Shown: positions 10,961-23,126, counted from the first letter of the stretch. The stretch is DNA of 64,000 nucleotides from Papio anubis (GCF_008728515.1 NC_044996.1:98773287-98837286), one strand, 5' to 3'. Translations and numbers: made by a program. The notes: generated by a model from the sequence alone, not told the origin.

Positions 10961-10974
10961 GTACCCAGGAGATT

Positions 10975-11650
10975 TATTAGAGAGGGCCCTTGGGATCAAC
11001 ATCTATTGAAGGGAAGGGAAGGATATAGGATTGGGCAGAGGGGGAAGTCAGGGGGCAGCACAAGCCCAACATTGTCTCTCTTGGTCTACCACATGGTGAT
11101 CTTTGAAGTTGAGGTTGTTATTCGGAGTTGTCTCTTGTTGAGGGGAGAGGGCTGGGCCCCCTGTTTTTCAGCTATTAGATGCAGGCTGACCCCTAGAAGG
11201 ATGCAACTTTGGGTGAGGCCGCTCTTTTTAGCCAAGGCAATCACTGAAGTTGCTGACAGCTGAGGGTTTTCTGTGGGCACCGCTCCCAGCAGCTGGAGAA
11301 TACTTCCTTCATTCCAGAAGGGAATCTGGACAGCATCTACCACACTTCCTGACCTCTTCAAACGAGGAGGTATTCCCATCTTTTTTACTATCTCCCAGAG
11401 GGCAGAAATGGTGATTTCCTGTTGAAATCCAGTGGCTGGACACTTACCAGGTCCTTTTGAGTTTTCTAATAAAAACATAAATCAATAAATAAACATATTT
11501 TCTGGGCAAAGAGTGGCTTCTCATGGGAATTTTTTCTAATTTTACACATTTTTCTTCCTTGTGATAATATGTATAATTTATTTTATGAGAAGGAAAACAC
11601 AAATTGTAATAGAACTTAGTTTTAGGGTGTATAGATATATATATTAGAGA
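10975..11650. other. No gene recognised
   Basis: Contains a 130-codon minus open frame (11086-11478) and a 109-codon plus open frame (10934-11263). They have no recognisable motif and overlap each other. The composition resembles an old LTR or other interspersed repeat, but I cannot name it. Confidence 0.4.
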
Positions 11651-11931
11651 TGGGTACTCATTCTGACTCCCAGACTGGAGTGCAGTTGCGGCAATCATAG
11701 CTCACTGCAGCCCCAATCTCGGGGGCTCAAGCAATCCTCCCACCTCAGCCTCCCAAGTAGCTGGGACCACAGGCATGTGCCACCACACCCAGCTAATTTT
11801 GTTTATTTTTGTAGAGATGGGGGTCTCACTATGTTGCCCAGGCTGGTCTTGAACTCCTGGGCTCAAGCGATCCTCCTGCCTTAGCTTCCCAAAGTGCTGG
11901 GATTACAGGCGTGTGCCACTGCCCCCAGCCA
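11651..11931 (-). mobile_element. Alu SINE (old, J-type)
   Basis: Diverged dimer ending GCCCCCAGCCA. The poly-T end is lost, so the tail boundary is uncertain. Confidence 0.9.
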
Positions 11932-12373
11932 CGTTTGTTAATTTCAACATTTTCTTAACAAAAAGGAAAATTAATTACATAGTGTAGGTCAGGCATCTTT
12001 TATAACACTCTTACTTCTTCATATTCTTAAAATGTTGACTTTCTAATGTGAAGACTGGCCAAGCTTCCAAGCTCTGGTCAAAGTGGGGCAAGGATTACTC
12101 TAGAGAGATTGTTAGGATATCACTGTATACCACTCCATCTCCCGTGAGTATACAAGTTGTGCTGTGAGAGGAGTTTCTCACCATCTTCCGTACTTAAACA
12201 TGGCTTCATTTCTTTCTCCTTAATCTTCTTCATAGCCTCCACCTAACCTAAAATATTGGGAATCCAAGGTTCCATGCTGGGCGCCCTCTTCTTGTACTCA
12301 ACCACCTGAGATTTTCAATTCCCATGGCTTCTCCCAACAAGTTTACATTATTCACTCTTAAATATCATCTCCA

Positions 12374-12668
12374 GGCTGGGCATGGTGGCTTATGCCTGTA
12401 ATCTCAGCATTTTGGGAGGCCGAGGCAGATGGATCACCTGAGGTCACGAGTTCGAGACCAGCCTGGCCAACATGGTGAAACCCTGTTTCTACTAAAAATA
12501 CAAAAATTAGCCAGGCACGGTGGTGCCCGCCTGTAATCCCAGCTACTTGGGAGGCTGAGGCAAGAGAATCGCTTGAACCCGGGAGGCGGAGGTTGCAATG
12601 AGCCAAGATCACGCCATTGTACTCTAGCCTGGGTGATAAGAGCAAAACTCCGTCCCTCCCCCACCCAA
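12374..12668 (+). mobile_element. Alu SINE
   Basis: AAATATCATCTCC at 12360-12372 and AAAATCATCTCC after the tail form the target duplication. The tail has C interruptions (CCCTCCCCCACCC). Confidence 0.93.
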
Positions 12669-12679
12669 ACAAAAATCAT

Positions 12680-13450
12680 CTCCTGAATTTATCTCCTAAA
12701 CTCCAGTTAGTCTCATGTTTCCAATTCTGTCTCAGCACCTCTACCTGATGTCCCCCCAACCCAGGTACCTCACATTCATCTTGACCCCAAGCAAATCCTC
12801 TACAACCCTCTACAAATCTGCTATTCCTCATGAATTTCTGTTTTGAATGTTACTATTACACAGCAAGATGCCAGAATTAGAAACCCCGCAGTCATCTTTG
12901 TGCATGCCTCTCCCTTTCTCAGGCACCACATCCAATCAGTCATCCTAGCCCCGTAAGTCTACCATGCAAATATCTCTTAAATATGCCTCCATCATTAACT
13001 CTCCCCCAAACAAGATGCCACCATTCATCAATCCACATTGTGCTTTTCCTCTCTAGCTTTGTGTGATCCATCATCTCTTAATTAGTCTTTCTGCTGCCAT
13101 CCTCTACTATCTCCACACCTTCTTAAGAAGGCTATCTGGGGCCTGCAGAATCAAGTCCACACTCCTTAGGACACCTCATAAGGGTTTTTACAGTGCTGTT
13201 CTTATTCCTTGGCCTGCCTTCTAAGGATTTTCCCAGTCTGGCTCTCATCTACCTCTGCAGTCTCTTTCCACTGCTTCCTCTCTCTTCCTCCTCCATCCTG
13301 TATCCCAATTCTGTTGGCACACTGACTGTTTAATACTGTGTGTTCTAGTCAGACTTTTCTGGGTTTCACAAAAATGCTGAACAGTTTGATGCTTCTATAT
13401 CTGAGCTCAAGTTGTTCCCTCTGCCTAAAATACCTTTTGTTCACATTTCA
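12680..13450 (+). mobile_element. L2-like LINE remnant
   Basis: Blocks such as CACATCCAATCAGTCATCC, CAAGTCCACACTCCTTAGG and GTTGTTCCCTCTGCC match what I recall of L2-type consensus on the + strand. It is related to the remnant at 3600-4370. Confidence 0.6.
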
Positions 13451-13564
13451 GTCTGTCATATCTCACTTAAATTTGAAGCTCACATATAAAGTTCATTCAA
13501 CAGAATTAATGATTCATTTTGTAGGTTTCCATCTTGTACATACCTGCATTAAAACATCTCTTAT

Positions 13565-13862
13565 GGCCAGGCATGGTGGCTCATGCCTGTAATCCCAGCA
13601 CTTTGGGAGGCTGAGGTGGGTGGATCACTTGAGGTAAGGAGTTCAAGACCAGCCTGGCCAACATGGTGAAACCCCATCTCTACTAGAAATACAAAAAAAT
13701 TAGCCAGGCTTGGTAGTGGGTGCCTATAATCCCAGCTACTCAGGTGGCTGAGGCAGGAGAATCACTTGAACCCAGGAGGCGGAGGTTGCGGTGAGCTGAG
13801 ATCACACCACTGAACTCCAGCCTGGGCGACAGAGTGAGACTCCATCTCAAAAAGAAAGAAAA
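13565..13862 (+). mobile_element. Alu SINE
   Basis: Complete dimer. AAAACATCTCTTA before and AAAACCTCTTACA after it suggest a slightly diverged target duplication. Confidence 0.93.
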
Positions 13863-14202
13863 CCTCTTACATTAGTGTTATGAATTTGTTTTTCTTTCTG
13901 GATGGACTGTGAGCTCAGCAAGACTACCTGAAAGACAAGAGATATCCAATTGATGTTCCGTTTGAACTAGTGAATGAAATATCCCTGGTATAATTGGCAC
14001 ATTAAGCTGGGAATACTAATTACATATACCTAAGAATGAATTTTAATTATATGCTGTACTCTCAGAAAGTAGGGAAGCAAACATTACTGTGTGAAGCTTA
14101 AAGGAAGGAATAAATAATACTAAAGAAGGAATCTGAGAAACAAAGAGGAGTGAAGGCCCTGCATGGAAAAAAGGAGTGAAAAGAAATCAAAGGTGGACAT
14201 TT
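13863..14202. other. No gene or nameable repeat seen
   Basis: Short AT-rich interval between two Alus. Nothing in it was recognised. Confidence 0.4.
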
Positions 14203-14323
14203 TCTTAGAGACAGGGTCTCACTATGCTGTCCAGGCTGGTCTTGAACTCCTGGGCTCAAGCTACCCTCCCACCTCAGCCTCCCAAAGTGCTGGGATTACA
14301 GGTGTAAGCCACCACGCCTGGCC
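14203..14323 (-). mobile_element. Alu fragment, one monomer
   Basis: Starts GAGACAGGGTCTCACTATGC and ends CACGCCTGGCC. Only the left-monomer half is present. Confidence 0.88.
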
Positions 14324-14477
14324 TGAGATGGACATTAAAGTCAGATTTGCCCTCTTTAGCATTTTGTCCTTACTGTTTTATTTTTGTAAATAGGTAGGCT
14401 GAAGTGACCTGATGAGAAAATATCTAGTATAAACACTGTGCAAACTAAGAATTGAAGACGTTGAAAAATTCTACTTT

Positions 14478-14789
14478 TTTTTATTTTTTATTTTTTAGAC
14501 ATAGTCTTGCTCTGTCACCCAGGCTGGAGTGCAGTGGTACAATCTTGGCTCACTGCAACCTCTGCCTCCCAGGGTCAAGTGATTCTCCTGCCTCAGTCTC
14601 CCAAGTAGCTGGGATTACAGGCACCTGGCACCGTGCCTGGCTAATTTTTGTATTTTTTTTTAGTAGAGATAGGGTTTCACCATGTTGGCCAGGCTGGCCT
14701 CAAACTCCTGATCTCAAGTGATCTGCCCACCTCAGCCTCCAAAGTGCTGGGATTACAGGCGTACAGTGCTGGGATTACATGCCCGGCCT
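14478..14789 (-). mobile_element. Alu SINE with a short terminal duplication
   Basis: A perfect 15-bp target duplication, GAAAAATTCTACTTT, stands at 14463-14477 and 14790-14804. Near its Alu 5' end the block GTGCTGGGATTACA is repeated (about 14744 and 14767), so the copy is longer than usual by about 20 bp. Confidence 0.95.
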
Positions 14790-14917
14790 GAAAAATTCTA
14801 CTTTCTGTATTAGTTATTTTTAAAATTGTTCTTAGTCTTCTTTTCATAAATGTTACTTTTTTGAAAACATGCTCTACATGTTCAGAGAAACTTCCCTAGG
14901 AAGGAACTATACAAATT

Positions 14918-15222
14918 GGCGGCCCACGCCTGTAATCGCAGCACTTTGGGAGGCTGAGGAAGGAGGATTGCTTGAGCCCAGGAGCTTGAGACCAGCCTGG
15001 GCAAGACAGTGAGACTCTGTCTCTACAGAAAAATTTTAAAATAGCCCAGTGTGATGCTGCGTGCCTGTAGTTCCAGCTACTCAGGAGGCTGAGGTGGGAA
15101 GATTGCTTGAACCTGGGATGTCAAGGCTGCAGTGAGCCATGATGGCACTCTTGCACTCCAGCCTGGGTGACAGAGTGAGCCCCTGTCAAAAAAAAAAGAA
15201 AAAGAAAAGAAAAAGAAATGAC
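14918..15222 (+). mobile_element. Alu SINE (old)
   Basis: The first about 15 bases are missing (starts GGCGGCCCACGCC). It carries an A-rich tail with G interruptions. Confidence 0.9.
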
Positions 15223-15631
15223 CCCCGAAAGCATAGTCATTAAATGTTACTTCCTGATGAATGCCTTTTTGTAAATGAATTCAAGATGTAGATAAATGAG
15301 AAATGAAATAGAGATAATTATATTTCAGTTATATAGCTCACTCATCCATTTGGATAATTTTTCCATATTCTATAAAATGTCACCATCTGCTGGGGGAAGA
15401 AAAGATGTACAATTCAATTTTGTTTCGTAAGTGGTATTTCAAATCAACATGATTACTTAGAACTATAGAAATTTTCCTGAGCAAGATGATTACACTAGCT
15501 CAGCTGGTGAAAAATTACCAGAACACATAGGCAAATACTATTCACCACTGTGCTTTGTTTGAGGGTATTTTTTCTCCAATGTGCAATTAAGATCAATTAT
15601 CCTTTAAAATGTTTTAACAGTAGCTCTTTTT

Positions 15632-15903
15632 TGTTGTTGTTGGTTTTTTGAGACAGAGTCTTACTCTGTCACCCAGGCTGGAGTGCAATGGTGAGATCTC
15701 GGCTCACTGCAACCTCTGCCTCAACCTCCTGAGTAGCTGGGATTACAGGCACACACCATCATGCCCGGTTAATTTTTGTATTTTTGTAGAGACGGGGTTT
15801 CACCATGTTGGCCAGGCTGATCTTGAACTCCTGACCTCAAGTGATCCTCCTGCCTTGGCCTCCCAAAGTGCTGGGATTACAGGCGTGAGCCACTTGCCCA
15901 GAC
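15632..15903 (-). mobile_element. Alu SINE
   Basis: The tail reads TTTTTTGTTGTTGTTGG. About 20 bases of the right monomer are deleted near 15722. Confidence 0.93.
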
Positions 15904-16026
15904 TCCTTTTCCATTTTCTATTCATATGTTCACTTTTACATATGTACACTTTTACATATTTTACAAATAGCAGTTTGTGGGGATTTTTTTTTTTTAGAGA
16001 CATTGTAATCATCCAGTGGGTCCTTC

Positions 16027-16720
16027 TGTTAGAATAGGTAGACAAGCAGACATGAACAGGGCAGGAGAAGGCCCCCAAGTTCCCAGGCAACCATCAGGTG
16101 ATGGTCAGGTGGTTGTTAAACTGTCTCGCTAAAAAAATAATTGGTCACAGCTGGCACCAGAGAAGGGCAATCTCCCAAAGGATAGAAACACCTGACGCTG
16201 GTAATGAGCAACTTCCAAATAAGATATCAGGAGTTAGGCGAACGGGCTCAAGTATGTACACTAAGAGACAAAATGGCGGAGTTTAACTGGTATATGACAT
16301 TCCTCTAGGAATGCTTGACTGGTAAGGGAAAAATACCTCAAATGAGCATGTGCCTAACTTCAGTAAACACACTGCAAGTGCAGCCTCATCCAAGTGCTGG
16401 CAGGCCATGGTGCATGCAGACAGCCCACTCCAAGGAAAAATCGAGGAGAAATGGAAATTTCAGAACCATGCCAGCATATAAAACCCCAAGTCAAGGGCTG
16501 AACAGTACACTTGGATCTCTCAAGTTGCCCACTTGACCCTCTTCCAAGTGTACTTTACTTCCTTTAGTTCCTGCTCTAAAACTCTTTAATAAACTCTCAC
16601 TCATGCTCTAAAACTTACCTTGGTCTCTCACTCTGCCTTCTGCCCCTTGGCCAAATTCTTTCCTCCAAGGGGGCAAGGATCGAGTTTGTTGTAGACCTGT
16701 TGGATTTGCTGCTGGTAACA
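16027..16720 (+). mobile_element. Solo LTR, ERV1-type, complete
   Basis: The 694-bp element starts TGTTA and ends TAACA, a perfect 5-bp terminal inverted repeat, and is bounded by the 4-bp target duplication CTTC (16023-16026 and 16721-16724). A TATAAAA box at 16477-16483 and an AATAAA at 16588-16593 mark a U3-R-U5 order on the + strand. No primer-binding site or internal viral sequence follows, so it is the product of LTR-LTR recombination. I do not name the family. Confidence 0.85.
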
Positions 16721-16784
16721 CTTCCTGCCCACTGCACAGACAAAATCAATTTACTGAGACCATGGCATTGCAATAAGGAGTTTG

Positions 16785-17388
16785 GCTGGGTGTGGTGGCT
16801 TACACCTGCAATCCCAACACTTTGGGAGGCTGAGACAGGTGGATCACTTGAGGCCAGGAGTTCAAGACCAGCCTGGCCAACATGGTGAAACCCAGTCTCT
16901 ACCAAAAACACAAAAAATTAAGGCTGGGTATGGTGGCTCATGCCTGTAATCCCAACAATTTGGGAAGCCGAGGCAAGTGGATCACCTGAGGTCGGGAGTT
17001 CAAGACCAGCCTGGCCAATATGGTGAAATCCCGTCTCTACAAAAATACAAAAATTAGCCGGGCATGATGGCATATGCCTGTAATCCCAGCTACTTGGGAG
17101 GCTGAGGCGGGAGAATCGCTTGAACCCAGGAGGCAGAGGTTGCAGTAAGCCAAGATCATGCCATTATACTCTAGCCTGGGTGACAGAGCGAGACTCCGTC
17201 TAAAAAAAAAAAAAAAAAAAAAAAAGCCAGGCATGGTGGCACGTGCCCGTAGTCCTAGCTACTCAGGAGGCTGAGGCAGGAAAACCATTTGAACCTGGGA
17301 GGTGGAGGTTGCAGTGAGCCGAGATCATGCCACCATGCTCCAGCCAGGGTGACAGAGTGAAACTCCATCTCAAAAAAAAAAAAAAAAA
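16785..17388 (+). mobile_element. Alu interrupted by another Alu
   Basis: The outer Alu occupies 16785-16920 and 17225-17388. Its AAAAAATTA stops at 16920, and GCCAGGCATGGTGG resumes after the inner element, restoring the normal Alu order. The tail is at 17372-17388. Confidence 0.93.
16921..17224 (+). mobile_element. Inner Alu inserted in the middle A-rich linker of the outer Alu
   Basis: A complete dimer from AGGCTGGGTATGG to a 25-nt A run at 17201-17225, in the same orientation as its host. Confidence 0.93.
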
Positions 17389-17814
17389 GTTTAATTGACA
17401 TGAGGCTGGCCACACCACGTGGGAGATGGAATTATTACTCAAATCAATCTCCCTGAAAACTCAGAAGTTAGGGTTTTTCAAGGATAGTTTGTCAGACAGG
17501 GGGCTGATTGGCTAGAAGTGCAATCATAGGGGTGTGGAAAACGGCCCTTGTGTGCCAAGTCTGCTTCTGGGTGGGGGCCACAAGACCAATTGAGTCATGA
17601 GTCCATCTTGCCAGTCCGAGTGGAGCCATTCGGTCACCATAAATGCAAAAGCCAGAAAAGACATCTCAAAAGGCCAATCTTAGGTTCTACAATAGTGATT
17701 TATTTACAGGAGTAACAGGAGAAGTTGCAAATCTTGTGGTCTCCGGAACAATGGCCATTAATCATTTAACTCCACCTACATCTTAGCAAAATTCAGGCCC
17801 CTTTCATCTTTCTT

Positions 17815-18123
17815 TTTTTTCTCTTTTTTTTTTTTTTTTTGAGATGGAGTCTTGCTCTGTTGCCCAGGCTGGAGTACAGTGGTGCTATCTCAGCTCACTG
17901 CAAACTCTGCCTCCCTGGTTCAAGTGATTCTCCTGCCTCAGCCTCCTGAGTAGCTGGGACTATATGCGCCCATCACCACGCCTGGCTAATTTTTGTACTT
18001 TTAGTAGAGACAGGGGTTTCACCATATTGGTCAGGCTGGTCTCGAATGCCTGACTTCATGTGATCCACCCACCTCGGCCTCCCAAAGTGCTGGGATTACA
18101 GGCGTGAGCCACTGTGCCCGGCC
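17815..18123 (-). mobile_element. Alu SINE
   Basis: The T-rich start is interrupted by a C (TTTTTTCTCTTTTTT). Both monomers are present, ending GTGCCCGGCC. Confidence 0.93.
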
Positions 18124-18963
18124 TCATTAGTTTTACAAAGGTGCTTTAGTTTTGGGGAAGGGCTATTATAATTTAAACTGCGAACTGCATTTTCCCCAAA
18201 GTTAGCTTGGCCCATGCCCAGGGATGACCAAGGCCAGTTTAGAGTTTAAAGGCAAGATGGGGGTTGTTTAGATCAGATCTCTTTCACTGTCATAATTTTC
18301 TCACTGTTAAAATTTTTGCAAAGGCAGTTTCAATATCGCCTCTCTTCTTAAGAGTTGCAAATATTCTTGTCTATAACTTGTCTTTTGATTTCCTATGGCA
18401 TATGAGGACTAAACTCCGATCTTGAAATTCCTATCTAAGGGGCCTGGGGAGTCATGCCCTACAAACCACAAAAATCTAATTAGATTTTTAAAATTAAGCT
18501 GACACAATGGGGCTTACTTTCCAACCTGACTCTGGTATAGCATCACATGATAGATAGCAGACACTGAAGGAAACCAAATTATTTTATCCCAAAATATATT
18601 TCTTTAACATATTTTAAGATGGCTGCCACAGGGCTAACACATTGAAATGGCTCTGCAAAGCTGCCTTTTGCAGTGGAAATTTGAATCGGTAGAGAATCTC
18701 CATTAATGCACCCAGGCCTTCCCTTTCTAGGCCTTTCCCAGATCTAGGAGAGATTACCTGTGAGTCTGACCTCTTTAAGGTCTGAAAGAGACATTTACCA
18801 CCTATTCTGAGAGCTGCTACCTACGAACCTTCATCTACATAACAAGGTCCTCAGCCCCTATAACCCCCTTATCTTAACTCAAGCATTCCTTTCTACTGAC
18901 TTCACGTCTTCAGATAACAGCTTAACTCTCTCAGCCAACTGTCATCTAAAGAATACTTAAAAC
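18124..18963. mobile_element. Probable ERV/LTR-derived sequence
   Basis: The interval contains CCCAAAGTTAGCTTGGCCCATGCCC (core AGTTAGCTTGGCCCATGCCC) and a later pyrimidine-rich part with no coding potential. These are segments I associate with endogenous retrovirus LTR or internal remnants, but I cannot place them in a family or give exact ends. Confidence 0.4.
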
Positions 18964-19246
18964 TGGCCGGGTGCGGTGGCTCACGCCTGTAATCCCAGCA
19001 CTTTGGGAGGCCAAAGCAGGCAGATCACCTGAGGTCTGGAGTTCCAGAACAGCCTGACCAACATGAAGAATCCCCACCTCCACTAAAAATACAAAATTAG
19101 CTGGGCATGGTGGTGCATGCCTGTAATCCCAGCTACTCAGGAGGCTGAGGCAGGAGAATCCCTTGAACCTGGGAGGCAGAGGTTGCAGTGAGCTGAGATC
19201 ACACCACTGCAATCCAGTCTGGGTGACAGAGTGATACTGTCTCCAA
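18964..19246 (+). mobile_element. Alu SINE
   Basis: Starts GGCCGGGTGCGGTGG. The A tail has been replaced by AATATATATATAT. Confidence 0.93.
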
Positions 19247-19386
19247 TATATATATATTTTAAATGAAGTCTAGGATTTATTTTATGGCTTCAGGGTTGTC
19301 CTTCTGGTTTATGCTCCACCATGATGTCATGTAATATTCATATATACATGTGTGTGTGTGTGTACATATATATTTATTTATTTATT

Positions 19387-19641
19387 TGAGACAGAGTCTC
19401 ACTCTGTCACCAGGCTGGATTGTAGTGGCATCATCTCAGCTCACTGCAACCTCCACCTCCCGGGTTCAAGCGATTCTCCTGCCTCAGCCTCCCGAGTAGC
19501 TGAGACTACAGGCACGTGCCACCATGCCCAGCTAATTTTTGTATTTTTAGTAGAGACAGGGGTTCACCATGTTGGCCAGGTTGGTCTCAATCTTGGCCTC
19601 TCAAAGTGCTGGGATTATAGGCGTGAGCCACCGCACCCGGC
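19387..19641 (-). mobile_element. Alu SINE with internal deletion
   Basis: Preceded by a TG/TA/TTTA simple repeat at 19349-19386. About 20-25 bp of the left monomer are missing near 19590. Confidence 0.92.
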
Positions 19642-19890
19642 CCATATATTTTATATTTTATTATTTTTCATATTTAATTTTAATCCACTTGGAGTTTGTC
19701 ATTATATATAATATGTAGGGGTTCAGGATTTTTTCCTTACAGATTTACATCACATCAATCCTATTAATTTTCACAAACTTAAAATACCTTTATATTTCAT
19801 TTTCCATACATACATGGATATATGTTGGAACTCTGCTTTCTACTGACATTTTTGTCAACCATTATAACTTAGCATTAAGTAGGTTTATAA

Positions 19891-20041
19891 TTTTTTTTTT
19901 GCAGCAGGGTCTCACCCTGTTGCCCAGGCTGGAGTGTAGTGGCATGATCATGCCTCACTGCAGCCTCAACCTCTGGGGCTCAAGTGACTCTTCCATCTTA
20001 GCTTCCTAAGTAGCTGGGACTACAGGGACATGCCACCATGC

Positions 20042-20072
<31 letters not shown>

Positions 20073-20187
20073 GGTAGTGATGAGTCTATGTTGCCCAGGC
20101 CGGTCTCAAACTCCTAGGTTCAAGTCATCCTCCCACCTCAGCCTCCCAAAGTGTTGGGATTATAGGCATGAGCCACCATGCTTGGCC
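19891..20187 (-). mobile_element. Alu SINE (J-type) with an expanded T run
   Basis: Minus-oriented copy whose middle A-rich linker has expanded to about 26 T at 20047-20072. Confidence 0.92.
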
Positions 20188-21124
20188 CCTCTCAACTTAT
20201 TTTTTCATACTTCTTAAGCTAAACGTCAGACATTTAGTCTTCCATGTCTTGGGTGCAACTGGGTGGGGATGGTATTGTGGACAGTAAAGGAATTTTGCCA
20301 AAACAGTCATAGGTAAAGAAAGGCAGATTTATCAGAGAAAGTATGAAGATACGTTGCAAGGGTTCAATGGGCGGCACAGCAGAGAAAAGGCTGTCTGAGA
20401 GGCAGGGGCTGGAGGTTTAAGTTGTATAAGGTTGTGCTGGAAAGGCTATGTGCAAAACAAGGGATTTGGGAACAGGATGTGTGCCAGCAGGTTGTTTGCA
20501 ATTAGCCATCTATAGAACAACTGTTCTCTCTCACCTGCGGCCCCTTCCTTCTTGTTGCTTACTTATTAGGACTCCACATTCCATATATTCTGATTCTGGA
20601 TTTTTTTTGTTTCAGTGATCTCTTTAATTCTGCTCTATGCCACATTATTTACTTTAGTTTATAATGCCCTCTAATATCTTGTAAGATGAGTCTTCCCATG
20701 TTACCTCTATCCACCAAATACTCTTAGTTGTTCATATATTTTTTTTCTGCCAATTAAAATGAAGTATAATTGTACTATAGGCCCCTGATCCCATTTAGCA
20801 TATTGGTTAAATTGCCTTAAATCTATCAATTAGGCTTAGGGACAATTTGGGTTTTACAGTATTAAGTCTTCACTAAGGAGTACAGTTTATTTTCCTTTAT
20901 ATAGATGATGTCCAACCTTCTTAGGGGGCTTATTTATACTTGTATTCTTGCTTTCAAAGTGCATCATTTTTCCTATTATATATTTTTTACTAGTCACCAT
21001 TCACATGTACATTACAGCTAATCCAGATACTACAAAGCCCATAGTTGGTATCTAGCTAGGATACTCATGCGTAGTAGCCACAACACCATTTTCATTTCAG
21101 AAAAGAAAGTAACAATGCAAAGGT
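20188..21124. other. No gene recognised
   Basis: Includes an LTR-like GA-rich piece at about 20230-20570 and AT-rich sequence after it. No bounded element could be defined. Confidence 0.4.
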
Positions 21125-21343
21125 GGACTTGAGACACAGAGGGAAAAAGGAACCTGGAAGATAGTATGCTAAATGAAATAAACTACACACAGATTGACAA
21201 ATACTGCATGATCTCACTTAAAGGTGAAATCTTAAAAAGTTGAACTCATAGAAACAGAGAGTACAACAGTGGTTACCAAGGACTGGGGATGCAGGATTGG
21301 GAGGCAGGAAATGGGGAGATGTTGGTCAAAAAATAAAAACATT

Positions 21344-21632
21344 CTTTTTTGGGGCGGGGAGACAGAGTCTTGCTCTGTTGCCCAGGCTGGAGTGCAGTGG
21401 CGCGATGTAACCTCTGCCTCCCAGGCTCAATTGATTCTCATGCCTCTGCCTCCCAAGTAGCTGGGACTACAGGAGCGCACCACCACACCCGGGTAATTTT
21501 CTGTATTTTTAGTAGAGACAGGGTTTCACTATGTTCCCCAGGCTGGTCTAGAACTCCTGAGCTCTGGAAATCCACCCACCTTGGCCTCCCAAAGTGCTAG
21601 GATTATAGACGTTGAGCCACCATGCCCGACCT
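21344..21632 (-). mobile_element. Alu SINE
   Basis: Starts TTTTTTGGGGCGGGGAGACAG and has a deletion in the right monomer. AAACATTCT occurs on both sides (about 21335 and 21642). Confidence 0.93.
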
Positions 21633-21789
21633 AAAAGGTAGAAACATTCTAAGATGAACAAGTTCTGCAGATCTAAGGTACAGTATGGGTGGTGATGGAT
21701 GTATTAGTTGATTGTGGTAATCATTACACAATGCATACATATATCACATTTTAAAAACCCACTGTTTTAGGTATAAAAAAATAAAGACA

Positions 21790-22100
21790 TGTTTTTTTTG
21801 TTTTGTTTTTTTTTTTGAGACGGAGTCACGCTCTGTTGCCCAGGCTGGAGTGCAGCGGCCGGATCTCAGCTCACTGCAAGCTCCGCCTCCCGGGTTTACG
21901 CCATTCTCCTGCCTCAGCCTCCCGAGTAGCTGGGACTACAGGCGCCCGCCACCTCGCCCGGCTAGGTTTTTTTTATTTTTTTAGTAGAGACAGGGTTTCA
22001 CCGGGTTAGCCAGGATGGTCTCGATCTCTGGACCTTGTGATCCACCTGTCTCGGCCTCCCAAAGTGCTGGGATTACAGGCTTGAGCCACCGCGCCAGGCC
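21790..22100 (-). mobile_element. AluY of Old World monkey type
   Basis: AAAGACATG is duplicated at 21783-21791 and 22102-22110. In this orientation the copy shows GCGGCCGGATCTCAGC, CCACCTCGCCCGGCTAG and ACAGGCTTGAGCC, which are AluY states I know from cercopithecid rather than human copies. A short T/G-rich tail is present. Confidence 0.93.
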
Positions 22101-22528
22101 AAAGACATGTATTTTTAAAAAATGAAAGAAAAACAGAGAAAAGACGAGGCAAGCATAAGAAACCTAGTGGTTTTCATTTGAAGGCAGTGGTTTTTAAACC
22201 AGACCATTTTCACAAAAGGAATGAGAACATCTCAGTATTATATATTTGATAAAATTCCCAAATAAATTTAGTCACAATAAAACAAAGTTGCTTATGCAGA
22301 ACCCTTGAAATACAATGTATGTAAAAATATTTTTACTATTGTGCTCAAGAATAGAGATTTTGAGGACAATTCTTACATATTTAAGAAGAAGGAAAAACTT
22401 TAGTTAATACTCAGACTTTATTCAACATCAGAAAATACACAATGAGAAGAAAATCTACAATTTAAATCAGCTTGCAGATACATTTACTTCTGGATCACAA
22501 CTTACTCAGCATTAGAAAATTCACACTG

Positions 22529-22822
22529 GCTGGGTGTGGGTATTCACCCTGTAATCCTAACACTTTGGAAGGCTGAGGGCAGGAAGAGGCCTTGAGTCCA
22601 GGAATTCCAGACCAGCCTGGGCAACATAGCCAGACCCTATCTCTACAAAAAATTTAAAAATTAGTCAGCTGTGGTGGTGCACACTTGTCCCAGCTACTCA
22701 GGAGGCTAAGGTTGCAGGGTCCTTTGAGCCGAGGTCATAGTATGCTATGATCATGCCTCTAATTAGCCACTGCATTCCAGACTGGGTAACATAATGGCAT
22801 CCTGTCTCTAAAATAAATATAT
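22529..22822 (+). mobile_element. Old diverged Alu
   Basis: Many point changes and indels across both monomers. Ends CTGTCTCTAAAATAAATATAT. Confidence 0.88.
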
Positions 22823-22842
22823 AACAAATAAGAAAACAGTTG

Positions 22843-23126
22843 GCTGGGCACAGTGGCTCACACCTGTAATCCCAGCACTTTGGGAGGCTGAGGCAGGAGG
22901 ATCACCTGAAGTCAGGAGTTCGAGACCAGCCTGGCCAACATATGGTGAAACCCTGTCTCTACTAAAAATACAAAAAAATTGGCTGGGCATGGTGGCGTGT
23001 GCCTATAATCCCAGCCACTTGGGAGGCTGAGGCAGGAGAATTACTTGAACCTGGGAGGCAGAGGTTGCAGTGAGCCAAGATCACGCCGCTGCACTCTAGC
23101 CTGGGCAACAAGAGCAGTAACTCCAT

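Larger units (their letters stand above)
16725..17800 (-). mobile_element. Second LTR-like remnant, interrupted by nested Alus
   Basis: CCCACTGCACAGACAAAATCAATTTACTGAGACC (start CCCACTGCACAGAC) up to GCAATAAGGAGTTT continues after the Alus as GTTTAATTGACATGAGG. A second copy of the same segment lies at 37037-37107. In reverse complement the segment reads AATTAAACTC, an LTR poly(A)-region style. The far boundary near 17800 is uncertain. Confidence 0.55.
21125..22125 (+). mobile_element. L1 3' UTR fragment, split by two Alus
   Basis: CTGCATGATCTCACTTAAAGG, GTTGAACTCATAGAAACAG and GTGGTTACCA are typical of L1 3' UTR. The sequence resumes after each Alu and ends in A-rich sequence. Confidence 0.75.
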
